Shown: positions 1 through 10,350 of the stretch, in pieces
How positions within the stretch are numbered: position 1 is the first letter of the stretch
Layout: the number at the start of each line of letters is the position of its first letter
NCBI GenBank assembly: GCA_945285405.1
Contig: CALYQJ010000008.1
Span: 1-64,000 of the forward strand
Length of the DNA: 64,000 nucleotides
Direction: 5' to 3'
Source: an uncultured Lactobacillaceae bacterium
GTDB lineage: Bacteria; Bacillota; Bacilli; Lactobacillales; Lactobacillaceae
Made by a program: the position numbers and the translations under genes
The notes under the pieces: generated by a model
Database searches by the model: none
What the model was told of the DNA's origin: nothing
What the model saw: only the letters and a program-made list of their open reading frames with translations

Positions 1-138
1 AAATTAATGCGATTTAAATTAAATAAGTAGAATAAATGTATAAGTAAAATTAAAAAAATAATTGCTATTAAACATTTACTTTTGATGATAGAAATTGCAA
101 TGCCTAATCAATAAGAATAAAAATAAAAAGGTAATAAT

Positions 139-1386
139 ATGAAATATAGAATTGATAAAAATGAATTATTAAACAATTTTGTTACTTATGCCAAAATTAA
201 TACAAGGTCAAATGAATGGGTTCCAAAAGATCAAATACCTAGTACATCTGGTCAAATGGAATTAGCTCAGTTGCTTAAGCAGCAATTAGAAAATTTACAT
301 TTAAAAGATATAAAGCTCAACACTCAAAATGGCTTTTTAACCGCTTTATTACCCGGTAATACTAAAAATTCCAAACCAACTATTGGTTTTATTGCACACT
401 TAGATACAGCCAATTATGAATCAAGTAAAGTTTTACCGCAAATTCACCCAAATTATGATGGTAATATTATAAATTTTAAAAATGGATTAAGCTTAGATCC
501 AAATGTTTTTCCAAATTTAAAAAATTATTTAGGTCAGACATTAATTACTAGTGATGGTACTACTCTTTTAGGTGTAGATGATAAAGCTGGCATTGCGGGT
601 CTTATTAGTGCCATAGTTTTCCTTTTAAAGCATCCAGAAATTAAACATCAACCGTTAAAATTAGCATTTGGGCCTGATGAAGAAATTGGTAGGGGAGCTG
701 ATAACTTTGATGTTAAAGATTTCGCAGCTGATTTTGCTTATACGTTAGATAATGGTTTAGTAGGCGAAATGGAATATGAGACTTTTAATGCAGCTCAAGC
801 AATTATTGAAATTGAAGGCAAAAGTGTTCATCCTGGCCAAGCTAAAGGTAACTTAGTTAATGCAATTTCCATTGGAGAAAAAATTGATAGCTTAATTCCA
901 CGTCAAGAAAGAGCCGAGATGGTTTCGGGTGATGAAGGATTTTATCTATTATTAGAATTCAACGGTAAAATTGAGCATGCACAATTAATCTATATAATAC
1001 GAGATTTTAATCAAGATAATTTTATTAATCGCAAGCAAAAAATATTTGATGTAGTAACAGAAATTAATAAAGAGCTAGATTATCCTAGAATTAATCTTAA
1101 AATGAAAGATCAATATTATAATATGGGGAACATTATTAAAAAAGATCCTTATCCATTAGATCTTGCTCAAAGAGCTTTAAGAAATTTAGGTATTAAGCCA
1201 AAGATAATACCATTTCGTGGTGGAACTGACGGCTCTAAAATTACATATTTAGGATTACCCACACCCAATTTATTTAATGGCGGTGAGAATTTTCATGGCC
1301 CCTATGAATTCGTTACTGTTGAAGCAATGGCAAAATTAAGCGAAACTATTATCGAAATTGTTCATCTAGCACAAAGTGATCATTAA
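139..1386 (+). CDS. pepT: Peptidase T (tripeptide aminopeptidase, M20 family)
   Basis: 415 aa; M20 motifs (GFIAHLDTA, GVDDKAGIAG, FGPDEEIGRGAD, PFRGGTDGSKI) typical of PepT. Confidence 0.93.
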   Translation: MKYRIDKNELLNNFVTYAKINTRSNEWVPKDQIPSTSGQMELAQLLKQQLENLHLKDIKLNTQNGFLTALLPGNTKNSKPTIGFIAHLDTANYESSKVLPQIHPNYDGNIINFKNGLSLDPNVFPNLKNYLGQTLITSDGTTLLGVDDKAGIAGLISAIVFLLKHPEIKHQPLKLAFGPDEEIGRGADNFDVKDFAADFAYTLDNGLVGEMEYETFNAAQAIIEIEGKSVHPGQAKGNLVNAISIGEKIDSLIPRQERAEMVSGDEGFYLLLEFNGKIEHAQLIYIIRDFNQDNFINRKQKIFDVVTEINKELDYPRINLKMKDQYYNMGNIIKKDPYPLDLAQRALRNLGIKPKIIPFRGGTDGSKITYLGLPTPNLFNGGENFHGPYEFVTVEAMAKLSETIIEIVHLAQSDH

Positions 1387-1542
1387 GTTACGAATACTAT
1401 AAATTTAATTTTTTATTTGCATTTACTTTTAATTCTTTTTATTACTTTTATGGAATGTCATAGATAGTAAAAATAAAAAGATTTTGAAATATGCTTTACA
1501 ATAAACCTTTTGGTTTTATTTTTATATGTATGGGTTGAAGTT

Positions 1543-1614
1543 ATGCAAGGATTTATTTGTATTATAATTTTATCACTTATTATTAATTTTTTAGAACACT
1601 ATCATTTTAAGTAA
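1543..1614 (+). CDS. Possible 23-aa hydrophobic peptide (MQGFICIIILSLIINFLEHYHFK)
   Basis: Short ORF in an otherwise empty intergenic region; hydrophobic core with polar C-terminal tail; ORF not in supplied track. Confidence 0.25.
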   Translation: MQGFICIIILSLIINFLEHYHFK

Positions 1615-1711
1615 TGATCTTACTTAGTATTGTTGTTAATTAGGTTAGAAAAAAAATAATTTGCAAAATAATAATCATAAAAAAGGCAAAAATTTCTGCT
1701 ACATTAAATAG

Positions 1712-2242
1712 TTGAATTTAATTTTGGGAGATAAAAAAATGGATGATCATAAAAATTCAATTGCAAGTGGGTTTAGAAGGTTTTTATTACGAGATAATGT
1801 TATTGGAATGGCTATTGGCTTAGTAGTTGGGTCAGCCTTTTCAAGCATTATTCGTTCATTTGTTAATAATTTAATTAATCCTTTTTTAAGTATCATTTTA
1901 AATCGGGTTGATTTTTCACAAAAGGTTTTACAAGTTGGTGAAGGTCAAAATATTATTAATGTCCGTTGGGGCCAATTTTTAAGTGATTTAATTAACTTTT
2001 TAATTTTAGCTTTTATTGTCTATTTAATTATTTTTTGGTTGAATAAAACTTTGGCAAGAAGCCCAGAAGATCGTTTTGGTTATAGTGCTGAATTGGGAGA
2101 ATTAAAAGAAATTCGTAAAATTATGGCTTATCAAACGCTCCAACAAGATAAGGAACGGGAAGAACGTCAAAAATGGCAAGGGAACTATACTAATCAATCA
2201 ACGGTACATACAAGTCCAAAAGAGAATTATTATCGACGTTAA
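1712..2242 (+). CDS. mscL: Large-conductance mechanosensitive channel MscL (likely true start ATG at 1741 behind GGGAG)
   Basis: GFRRFLLRDNVIGMAIGLVVGSAFSSII N-terminal MscL signature, two TM segments. Confidence 0.93.
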   Translation: MNLILGDKKMDDHKNSIASGFRRFLLRDNVIGMAIGLVVGSAFSSIIRSFVNNLINPFLSIILNRVDFSQKVLQVGEGQNIINVRWGQFLSDLINFLILAFIVYLIIFWLNKTLARSPEDRFGYSAELGELKEIRKIMAYQTLQQDKEREERQKWQGNYTNQSTVHTSPKENYYRR

Positions 2243-2293
2243 ATTTTTAATAAAAGCTCCACAATTTTTTAAATTTATTGTTTAATATAATTT

Positions 2294-3475
2294 ATGGAAA
2301 TATCAAGAAAAAAAAGATCTCACGTTGATTATAGTCGTTACCGAAAATCAAATTTCGAAGTATTACGCATTTTAAGTATATATGCGATTATTATTCACCA
2401 TTTAATTGCACATAGTGGTTTTACTTGGAGTCAATTTAAAGTTACTCCTCAAAAAATTTGGTTAATGTCAATTTTGCCGATTGGTAAAGTAGGTGTTGGA
2501 ACTTTTATTTTGATTACAGGTTATTTTACTTTTCGTCATCCTCCAAAAGTAAAAACCTTGCTAAGAATTGTTACAACAACAGGATTTTATTCTATCTTAA
2601 TTTACATTTTGGCTAATTTGACGATACCTGGTACACGCGTCACGCCGCAAACTTTTTTTCAAAGTGTTTTTCCAATAATTTCTAATTTTTATTGGTTTGC
2701 AACAGCTTATTTTTTTATGTATATTTTAATGCCATATTTAAATCAGCTTGCAAAAAATATGGCGGTCAAACAATATGTTATTTTGTTGGCAATATTAATT
2801 TTTGTCATCTGTGGACCAGCTTATTTAATGTATTATGGTATACCAGTTTATGGTTATACAGATATTGCGGTAATGATTTTATTATGGTTTACGGGAGCTT
2901 TTATTCGAAAATTTGAATCTTTCTTCAAATTAAAAAGTTGGATTCTTTTTCTTATTTTGGTATTGTTAATTTGTGGAAATTTTTTATTTCATGTTTGGGG
3001 TTTTTACATAGGAGTGAAACATCCTAAAGTTTATACTTATACGTTAAATATCGGGATGTATAATTATAGTTTTTTTAGTTATGTTTTAGCTGTTGTCGTA
3101 TTTTTATTATTTAAGAATATGAAAATTCGTCCTAATTTCTTTATAAATTTTGCTGCTTCTGGAGTATTTGCTGTTTATTTAATTCATGATAATCCTTATG
3201 TTTCTAATTTGATTTTTCGCCATTTGATACATTTTACAGAAGTGAAAGACTTAGGTCTGATGATACAACAGACTTTTACTATTCCAGCTGTAATTTTAAT
3301 TGTTTGTTTATTGATTGAATATTCACGTTTAATTTTATTTGGACAAATTCAAAATCTGTATATTGGTCTTTGGGCAAAAATTTTGAAATGGTTGGATCAA
3401 ATTTTTGTTAAACTATTGGCTAAAATGTTTCATTATAACTATCACAATAATTACCACAATTTTTTCAAAAAATAA
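2294..3475 (+). CDS. Acyltransferase family 3 membrane protein
   Basis: 393 aa multi-TM; N-terminal NFEVLRILSIYAIIIHHL typical of acyltransferase-3 family. Confidence 0.8.
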   Translation: MEISRKKRSHVDYSRYRKSNFEVLRILSIYAIIIHHLIAHSGFTWSQFKVTPQKIWLMSILPIGKVGVGTFILITGYFTFRHPPKVKTLLRIVTTTGFYSILIYILANLTIPGTRVTPQTFFQSVFPIISNFYWFATAYFFMYILMPYLNQLAKNMAVKQYVILLAILIFVICGPAYLMYYGIPVYGYTDIAVMILLWFTGAFIRKFESFFKLKSWILFLILVLLICGNFLFHVWGFYIGVKHPKVYTYTLNIGMYNYSFFSYVLAVVVFLLFKNMKIRPNFFINFAASGVFAVYLIHDNPYVSNLIFRHLIHFTEVKDLGLMIQQTFTIPAVILIVCLLIEYSRLILFGQIQNLYIGLWAKILKWLDQIFVKLLAKMFHYNYHNNYHNFFKK

Positions 3476-3504
3476 TTAATATTTTCTACAAGGAGGTTCA
3501 ATAT

Positions 3505-4173
3505 ATGAAAGATAAAGATGATTTAAGAAAGAAGATAATTGAAGTTTTTAATCGAAGATATGCGACTAAAAAATTTGATCCGAATCGAAAAATTTCTGAG
3601 GAAGATTGGAATACAATTATGGAATCAGCACGTCTTTCTCCAAGTTCTTTTGGTTATGAACCATGGAAATTTTTATTAATTCAAAATCCAAAAATTAAAG
3701 AAGATTTAAAAAAAATTGCTTGGGGTGCAGTTAATAGTTTAAATGGAGCTAGCCGTTTTATAATTTGTTTAGCTCGTAACGATGTTACTGCTGATAGTGA
3801 TTATGTTAAATATATGGTTGAAAATGTATTTAAAGTTCCTTATCAAGTTCACTCCAAACAAACTGATTTTTTTCGAAATTTTCAAGAAAATGATTATGGT
3901 TTAAAAGATAAAAAATCTTTATTTGATTGGGCTTGTCGTCAGACTTACATTGCTTTAGGAAATATGTTAACTACGGCTGCTTGGCTTGATATTGATAGTT
4001 GTCCAATAGAAGGTTTTAATCGTCAAAAAGTTACACAGTATCTCATTGAACAAAATTTAATGGATCCTAAGCACTTTGGCGTTTCATATATGGCTGGATT
4101 CGGTTATCGCGCACAAGATATAACTCCTAAAAAGCGTCAACCACTTGAAAAAATATATCAAGTTATTAAATAG
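3505..4173 (+). CDS. Nitroreductase family NAD(P)H-dependent oxidoreductase
   Basis: FNRRYATKKFDPNRKISEEDWNTIMESARLSPSSFGYEPWKFLLI; RBS AAGGAGG upstream. Confidence 0.9.
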   Translation: MKDKDDLRKKIIEVFNRRYATKKFDPNRKISEEDWNTIMESARLSPSSFGYEPWKFLLIQNPKIKEDLKKIAWGAVNSLNGASRFIICLARNDVTADSDYVKYMVENVFKVPYQVHSKQTDFFRNFQENDYGLKDKKSLFDWACRQTYIALGNMLTTAAWLDIDSCPIEGFNRQKVTQYLIEQNLMDPKHFGVSYMAGFGYRAQDITPKKRQPLEKIYQVIK

Positions 4174-4192
4174 CTGATTATTTGATATAAAA

Positions 4193-4220
4193 TAAAAAGC
4201 AGTAATATTACTGCTTTTTA
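4193..4220. terminator. Bidirectional Rho-independent terminator between nitroreductase and convergent 163-aa ORF
   Basis: AAAAAGCAGTAATATTACTGCTTTTT inverted repeat. Confidence 0.75.
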
Positions 4221-4709
4221 TTTATTATTTTGTTTAACTCGATTAATGTATGTATCCCAGCCTATTGCCAAATAGTCTATTTGACTTTTATTGCGGTCAG
4301 GAAGATTAATTACGGCACTAAGTAAATTTATTGAGGCACCTTTAGTGTGATTATTAATTTTACCTTGAATTTCCCAACCATTTTTGCGAGGAGAATTACT
4401 GTTTTTGATGGCGTAAACACTAGAAGTTTTAATATCTGAAATTTCGATATCTGATTTTTTTATTTTCTGCTTTTTCTCCTTTGTCAAGTAATTATAAATT
4501 GCTTCTTTAGCAACTTTTTTTGCTTGGCTTTGTTTAGTAACCGGTTTTGGTTTTTGAGATTTCTTCGATTTAGTTTGAACTATTTCAGTAGGTTTTGTTT
4601 TTGTTTGAGTTAGTTTACTTACTCCAAAGACTGCTCCAATAACTACAATTGCTATTATTAACCAGAACCACCAGGTTTTGTAAAACGGTTGTTTTTTTTC
4701 TTCGTTCAT
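4218..4709 (-). CDS. Membrane-anchored hypothetical protein (N-terminal TM, Lys-rich linker, small extracytoplasmic domain)
   Basis: 163 aa; KTWWFWLIIAIVVIGAVFGVSKL TM segment. Confidence 0.7.
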   Translation of the reverse strand: MNEEKKQPFYKTWWFWLIIAIVVIGAVFGVSKLTQTKTKPTEIVQTKSKKSQKPKPVTKQSQAKKVAKEAIYNYLTKEKKQKIKKSDIEISDIKTSSVYAIKNSNSPRKNGWEIQGKINNHTKGASINLLSAVINLPDRNKSQIDYLAIGWDTYINRVKQNNK

Positions 4710-5067
4710 ACTTTCCTTCTTTAAATTTGTTAATTATATTATATGATATTTTTTCAGAAATATCTTATTTTTTAGTTTTTATGCTTCTAATTACATCAAA
4801 AAATAATTTTTGTTACATTTCACTCTTAAGTGAGAAAACAATTTTCTCTTTTTTACTTTGCTTAAAAAATAAATTTGGCGATTTTGGTCATTCATATTAG
4901 AATATAATCTTTTTCTGAAGTCAAGTAACTTGCAATAGTATTTATTTTGATAAGTCTATTTAATTTTTTCGACTAACATTAAGAATTTTTTTTATTTTTT
5001 TAATTAAATAAAAAAGTGAATTAACATCGAAGATAGATATTGTAGTAGTTTTAATAAATTTTATAAA

Positions 5068-5283
5068 TTATTCCTGAGCTTTATTTTTAAATAAAGTATT
5101 AGTCAAATGGTTATGATTATCTTTAATTAAAATTCCATTATTATCGTTCGAGGATAAAAATATCCGGTAATATTTAATATTGTTCTGGCTTTCTTCTTGA
5201 TAAATTTTAACAATTTTATCTAAATTAATACAAATTTCTCGTTCTCTTTTATTTACAACTTCAGTTAACCAAATAAATCCCAT
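5068..5283 (-). CDS. Small hypothetical protein (71 aa)
   Basis: ORF with plausible composition (IWLTEVVNKREREICINLDKIVKIYQE); no family assigned. Confidence 0.5.
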   Translation of the reverse strand: MGFIWLTEVVNKREREICINLDKIVKIYQEESQNNIKYYRIFLSSNDNNGILIKDNHNHLTNTLFKNKAQE

Positions 5284-5425
5284 TATTATTTACCTTATGC
5301 ATACTATTTTTGTGTTTAAAAAATTATAACTCAAATTTGGTATAAAATAGAAACCAAAAATGTTTTAGGGGGAGATCTTTATAAAACCAAAAAGTAATTC
5401 TAAAAATATTTTAAAAAATGGCAGA

Positions 5426-6748
5426 ATGAAATATAATTCGAAAAAGCACCATATGGCTATTCCTTGGTATGATCAAATTATGGCTGAAAATCAAACTGTA
5501 AATTCGGCTAGTTTGAAAGAAAAAGCAGCAATTGTTGGTCGTGTTGGAATTATGTTGTTAGCGTGTGGCACTGGAGCTTGGCGTGTTCGTGAAGCTATGA
5601 ACACAATTTCTCGGAATTTAAAAATAACATGTTCTGCTGATATCGGTTTAACTTCAATTTCGTTTACTTGTTTTTACCAAAGTCACTCATATTCTGAAGT
5701 TTTATCCCTAGCAAAAATTGGTGTTAATACAGATAAATTAGATGTTCTAGAACGCTTTGTGAAAGAATTTTCTTCTAATTGTCACAAAATGACACCACGT
5801 CAAATTCATAAACAACTTGATAGTATTCAAAAAAGGCCCAGTCCCTATGGTACATTAGCACAATCATTCGCAGCAGCAATTTCATGCAGTGCTTTTGTTT
5901 TTTTGTTGGGCGGCGGCATTGTGGAAATGTTGTGTTGCTTTCTTGGAGCTGGTTTTGGCAATTGGTTGCGTATTAATCTACTAAGAAAAAAACTAACCTT
6001 ACTTGTAGCTTTAGCAGCGGGTGTAGCAAGCTCATGTTTAGTTTATCTGTTATCATTTTTAGTTTTAAATTTATTTTTTCAAATTTTACCCCAACATCAG
6101 GCTGGTTATATTGGAGCAATGTTATTTGTAATCCCAGGTTTTCCCTTTATTACTAGTATTTTGGATTTAACAAAACTTGATTTACGATCGGGAATTGAAC
6201 GCTTTGTTTATGCTTTAATGATTACAACAGTTGCTACTATGGTTGGTTGGTTAGTGGCTATGATAGTTCACTTAAAACCAGCAAATTTTTTACCATTAAA
6301 TTTGAATCCAATTATTCACTTATTATTGCGGCTATTAGCTAGCTTTTTTGGCGTATTTGGATTTTCAATTATGTTTAATAGCCCACTAAAAATGGCAACT
6401 TTAAGTGGAATTATTGGCTCATTTTCTAATACTTTACGTTTGGAGTTAATTGATTATACAAATATACCGCCAGCTGCTGCAGCTTTTATTGGTGCTTTGG
6501 TTGCTGGTTTAATTGCTTCAATGTTAAATGTTGTAGCAGGTTATCCCCGAATTTCTTTAAGTGTTCCCTCAATTGTTATTATGGTTCCAGGATTATACAT
6601 TTATCGAGGAATGTATAATTTAGGTTTAAATAATATTAGTGTCGCAGCAACCTGGTTGACACAAGCAATTTTAATTATCATGTTGTTGCCTTTAGGATTA
6701 TTTGCCGCTCGCGTTATTTCTGATAAGAAATGGCGGCATAATGATTAA
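5426..6748 (+). CDS. Threonine/serine exporter family protein (fused ThrE-type)
   Basis: 440 aa; VGRVGIMLLACGTGAWRVREAMNTISRNL plus C-terminal multi-TM domain. Confidence 0.88.
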   Translation: MKYNSKKHHMAIPWYDQIMAENQTVNSASLKEKAAIVGRVGIMLLACGTGAWRVREAMNTISRNLKITCSADIGLTSISFTCFYQSHSYSEVLSLAKIGVNTDKLDVLERFVKEFSSNCHKMTPRQIHKQLDSIQKRPSPYGTLAQSFAAAISCSAFVFLLGGGIVEMLCCFLGAGFGNWLRINLLRKKLTLLVALAAGVASSCLVYLLSFLVLNLFFQILPQHQAGYIGAMLFVIPGFPFITSILDLTKLDLRSGIERFVYALMITTVATMVGWLVAMIVHLKPANFLPLNLNPIIHLLLRLLASFFGVFGFSIMFNSPLKMATLSGIIGSFSNTLRLELIDYTNIPPAAAAFIGALVAGLIASMLNVVAGYPRISLSVPSIVIMVPGLYIYRGMYNLGLNNISVAATWLTQAILIIMLLPLGLFAARVISDKKWRHND

Positions 6749-6751
6749 AAT

Positions 6752-6781
6752 AAAAAAAGCAGGGATAAAATCCTGCTTTTA
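6752..6781. terminator. Rho-independent terminator (exporter / convergent tRNA)
   Basis: AGCAGG-GATAAAAT-CCTGCT flanked by A and T runs. Confidence 0.75.
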
Positions 6782-6784
6782 ATA

Positions 6785-6856
6785 TCACCCGAACGGGAAT
6801 CGAACCCGTGTCTTCGCGATGAGAACGCGACGTCTTAACCCCTTGACTATCGGGCA
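6785..6856 (-). tRNA. tRNA-Glu, apparent CTC anticodon
   Basis: Reverse complement TGCCCGATAGTCAAGGGGTTAAGACGTCGCGTTCTCATCGCGAAGACACGGGTTCGATTCCCGTTCGGGTGA folds as a cloverleaf; anticodon stem TCGCG/CGCGA with loop TTCTCAT. Confidence 0.88.
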
Positions 6857-6954
6857 AATAAATTACAAACAAATAGTATTTTACCTGATTATTAAGTTTT
6901 GTCAATTTTAAATACTTACCCTATAATTGAAAAGAGTTTTTAGGGAGGATTAAA

Positions 6955-7548
6955 ATGGCGCAATTGTTTTTTCATTACGGTGCAATGAATAGCGGTAAAA
7001 GTATTGAAATTTTGAAAGTTGCACACAATTATGAAGAAGAAGGTAAAAAAGTTTTGCTGTTTACTTCAGGTCTTGACGACCGTTACGGCAAGAAGCAAAT
7101 TAAAAGCCGTATTGGTATTGGTCGAACAGCTAAGGTAATATATAAAGATACAGATCTTTTTGCAAAGGTTGAAAAAGCGACTCATGACACAAAAATTTCT
7201 TGTGTGTTAATTGATGAGGCACAATTTTTATCAAAAAAGAATGTTACTGATTGTGCTTTAATTGTTGATGAGCTGCATATTCCAGTAATGACCTTTGGCT
7301 TAAAAAATGATTTTCAAAATCATCTTTTTGAAGGGTCAAAGTATCTTTTACTTTATGCTGATAAACTTGAAGAAATAAAGACAATTTGTTGGTTTTGTGA
7401 CCACAAAGCTACGATGAATTTACGATTGGCAAATAACCAGCCCATTTATGAGGGTAAACAATTTATGATTGGAGGTAATGAATCATATTTGTCGGTTTGT
7501 CGCCATCATTATTTTCATCCTAATTTAAAGGAATTAAGAAATGGATAA
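6955..7548 (+). CDS. tdk: Thymidine kinase
   Basis: GAMNSGKS P-loop, [17 protein letters not shown]-terminal Cys motifs. Confidence 0.93.
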   Translation: MAQLFFHYGAMNSGKSIEILKVAHNYEEEGKKVLLFTSGLDDRYGKKQIKSRIGIGRTAKVIYKDTDLFAKVEKATHDTKISCVLIDEAQFLSKKNVTDCALIVDELHIPVMTFGLKNDFQNHLFEGSKYLLLYADKLEEIKTICWFCDHKATMNLRLANNQPIYEGKQFMIGGNESYLSVCRHHYFHPNLKELRNG

Positions 7549-8632
7549 CTTTTTAGAAAAAATTAGTCAATTAGTTGAACATTATGGTGAATTACAAGGA
7601 ATGATGAGTGATCCAGAAATTATTTCGGATACGAATCGTTATATGAAATTAACAAAAGAAGAAGCCAAACTTCGACCAATAGTTGAAAAATATCATAAAT
7701 ATATTAAGAACCAGGATCTAATTAGTGAGAATAAAGAAATAATTAGCAGTTCTGATGATCAAGAATTAACTGATTTAGCTAGAGATGAATTAAAATCTGC
7801 AACGGAATCAAATCAAAAACTGGAACAAGAAATGAAAGTTGATTTGTTGCCAGAAGATCCTAATGACGATAAAAATATTATTTTAGAGATTCGAGGTGCT
7901 GCAGGTGGTGATGAAGCTTCTTTATTTGCAGGAGATTTGCTCAACATGTATGAAAAATATGTTGCAACTCAACCTGGTTGGAATTTAGAAATTGTAAGTT
8001 CCTCGCCAACTGAAGTAGGTGGATACAAGGAAGTTGAAGCAATAATTACGGGGGATCATGTTTATTCTAAATTAAAATATGAAAATGGAGCTCATCGCGT
8101 CCAACGAGTACCAGTAACTGAATCACAAGGAAGAGTGCATACTTCCACAGCTACAGTAATTGTAATGCCAGAATATAGTGAAACAGATTACCAGATTGAT
8201 CCTAAAGATATTAGGGTAGACATTTTACGGTCAAGTGGAGCTGGTGGTCAACATATCAATAAAACTTCTAGTGCAGTACGAATGCTTCATTTACCCACAG
8301 GAATTATGGTATTTATGGAAGAACAAAGATCTCAACAGCAAAATCGGGCTAAGGCTTTACAAATTTTAACTACAAGAGTACATGATTATTATGAGTCGCA
8401 AAATCAAGAAAAATATGACAATACTCGAAAAAATCTTGTTGGAACTGGTGATCGTTCTGAAAGAATTCGAACTTACAATTATCCTCAAAACCGAGTAACA
8501 GATCACCGTATAGGTTTGACTTTAAACAAGTTGGATAAAGTAATGGATGGAGGATTAGCTGAAGTGGTGGATGCTTTAGTTGCTTATGATCAAGCTCAAA
8601 AGTTGGAAGATCTTGAAAACAGTAAAAACTAA
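7541..8632 (+). CDS. prfA: Peptide chain release factor 1
   Basis: GGQ motif [19 protein letters not shown]; class I RF architecture, 363 aa. Confidence 0.96.
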   Translation: MDNFLEKISQLVEHYGELQGMMSDPEIISDTNRYMKLTKEEAKLRPIVEKYHKYIKNQDLISENKEIISSSDDQELTDLARDELKSATESNQKLEQEMKVDLLPEDPNDDKNIILEIRGAAGGDEASLFAGDLLNMYEKYVATQPGWNLEIVSSSPTEVGGYKEVEAIITGDHVYSKLKYENGAHRVQRVPVTESQGRVHTSTATVIVMPEYSETDYQIDPKDIRVDILRSSGAGGQHINKTSSAVRMLHLPTGIMVFMEEQRSQQQNRAKALQILTTRVHDYYESQNQEKYDNTRKNLVGTGDRSERIRTYNYPQNRVTDHRIGLTLNKLDKVMDGGLAEVVDALVAYDQAQKLEDLENSKN

Positions 8633-9437
8633 GCCATTAGTAATTGATTTTTTAAATTTAGCTCGTGCTTTATTAGCTTCTGATGCCATTATTGCTGATT
8701 ATATTGTAGCTGATTTATTGCATGTTCCCTTAACGCAATTACCTTGTTACTATCAGCTTCCTTTTGACGAATTTCCTACAGCTCAAGTATGGCTTAGAAA
8801 ATTCTTAGATGGGGTACCTTATCAATATATTAGTCATCAAGCTTACTTTTATGATTTAGATTTTTATGTTGATCAGCGAGTATTAATTCCTCGCCCAGAA
8901 ACAGAAGAATTAGTCGCTTGGATATTACGTCTATATGATAATTATCCTTTAAGAGTTTTGGATTTAGCCACCGGTTCTGGAGCTATTGGAATTACTTTAA
9001 AAAAGCATCGCCCTCAATGGCGAGTTACTGCAAGTGATGTTTCAGTTGCAGCATTACAAGTTGCAAAAAAGAATGCTCAGAAAAATCAAGTAGCAATTAA
9101 TTTTGTTTTAAGTAATTTATTTCAAAAAATTGAAGGGAAATATGACTTAATTGTAACTAATCCTCCCTATGTTTCTTCAAGTGAAATTGATGAAATGGAT
9201 TCAAGAGTAATAGATTATGAGCCACCATTGGCTTTATTTGCGCCTAATTTGGGACTTTATTTTTATAAAAAAATTTATCAGCTCATTCAAAATTACTTAA
9301 ATACAAAAGGAAGTTTGTTTATGGAATTTGGATTTAAACAAAAAAAAAGTTTGGAAGAAATTTTTAAAGAAGGGCAATTAGTTTTTAAATCTGACTTGGC
9401 AGGTCATGATCGCATGCTTTGGTGGCGAAATGACTAA
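8580..9437 (+). CDS. prmC: Release factor glutamine methyltransferase (likely true start TTG at 8613)
   Basis: RPETEELV, LDLATGSGAIGITL, NPPYVSSSEID. Confidence 0.93.
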   Translation: MLMIKLKSWKILKTVKTKPLVIDFLNLARALLASDAIIADYIVADLLHVPLTQLPCYYQLPFDEFPTAQVWLRKFLDGVPYQYISHQAYFYDLDFYVDQRVLIPRPETEELVAWILRLYDNYPLRVLDLATGSGAIGITLKKHRPQWRVTASDVSVAALQVAKKNAQKNQVAINFVLSNLFQKIEGKYDLIVTNPPYVSSSEIDEMDSRVIDYEPPLALFAPNLGLYFYKKIYQLIQNYLNTKGSLFMEFGFKQKKSLEEIFKEGQLVFKSDLAGHDRMLWWRND

Positions 9438-10350
9438 AATTTTTCATCAAAAAGATTTTTTTGCTGCGGTACCATTAATTAAATCTGGTGCCACTGTAGT
9501 TTATCCGACGGAAACGGTTTATGGATTGGGAGCTGCGCTTAATAATGTTGAATCTCTAAAAAAAGTTTTTAAAATAAAACATCGTTCTTTTGATAAACCT
9601 TTGAGTTTAAATATTGCTGACGCAACAATGGCACGACCTTTTATAAATGAAAAAGATTATTTAATTTATAAAAGAATAGCAAAAAAGTTTTTGCCAGGTC
9701 CATTGTCAGTAATTTTTAAAACAAATTATTGTGGAGCAACCAGTAGTTATTTTACTCATAATCATACAATTTCTTTACGTATGCCAGATAATGATTATTT
9801 TTTGGCAATTTTAAACAAAATTGGACCTTTACCAGGTACATCAGCTAATTTAAGTGGCCAATTATCACTAACTCAAGAAGAAACAATTATTTCTTCAATG
9901 AATAATTTAGCTGATGTCATTCTTTTAAACGGAGAAGGGAAAGTAGGAGTTGAGTCAACAATTTTAGATTTGTCAAATGATCCGTTGATTCGACGCCAAG
10001 GAGTTATTTCGGTATCTGAATTAACAAATTTTTTACAAAAAGAAGTGAAGGTTTTATCAGATCAAAGGCATTATCAATTAACAAAACCTTTGTATATCTA
10101 TCAAAATTATTCCGAACTAGCTAATTTAATTACAGTTCATTCTAGAGAAAATTATTTTATTTTAGGAAATAATTTTGATTTACCAGGAAACCATTTAGAT
10201 TTAAGTAGTAATCCATTATCAGAATTGTTTAAAATTGTTAAAGCATTGAATGATAATCCAGAAATTACAGTTATTTTTGCTCAAGTGACTGGTAATAATT
10301 TGTATTCTAAAAAAGTTGAGGAAATGGTGAACCATGAAATTGGCCTTTAA
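9406..10350 (+). CDS. L-threonylcarbamoyladenylate synthase (YrdC/Sua5 family)
   Basis: YPTETVYGLGAALNN, KIKHRSFDKPLSLNI, GTSANLSGQ; extended C-terminus. Confidence 0.9.
   Translation: MIACFGGEMTKIFHQKDFFAAVPLIKSGATVVYPTETVYGLGAALNNVESLKKVFKIKHRSFDKPLSLNIADATMARPFINEKDYLIYKRIAKKFLPGPLSVIFKTNYCGATSSYFTHNHTISLRMPDNDYFLAILNKIGPLPGTSANLSGQLSLTQEETIISSMNNLADVILLNGEGKVGVESTILDLSNDPLIRRQGVISVSELTNFLQKEVKVLSDQRHYQLTKPLYIYQNYSELANLITVHSRENYFILGNNFDLPGNHLDLSSNPLSELFKIVKALNDNPEITVIFAQVTGNNLYSKKVEEMVNHEIGL

Noticed and set aside
2692-2916. 74-aa ORF inside the acyltransferase gene
   Set aside because: Out-of-frame ORF within a well-supported CDS; no RBS or family signature.
4649-4900. 83-aa + strand ORF overlapping the 163-aa membrane protein start
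   Set aside because: Cys/Phe-rich AT-biased translation antisense to a better ORF.
6714-6905. 63-aa minus ORF
   Set aside because: Spans the tRNA-Glu gene; translation contains tRNA-derived sequence.
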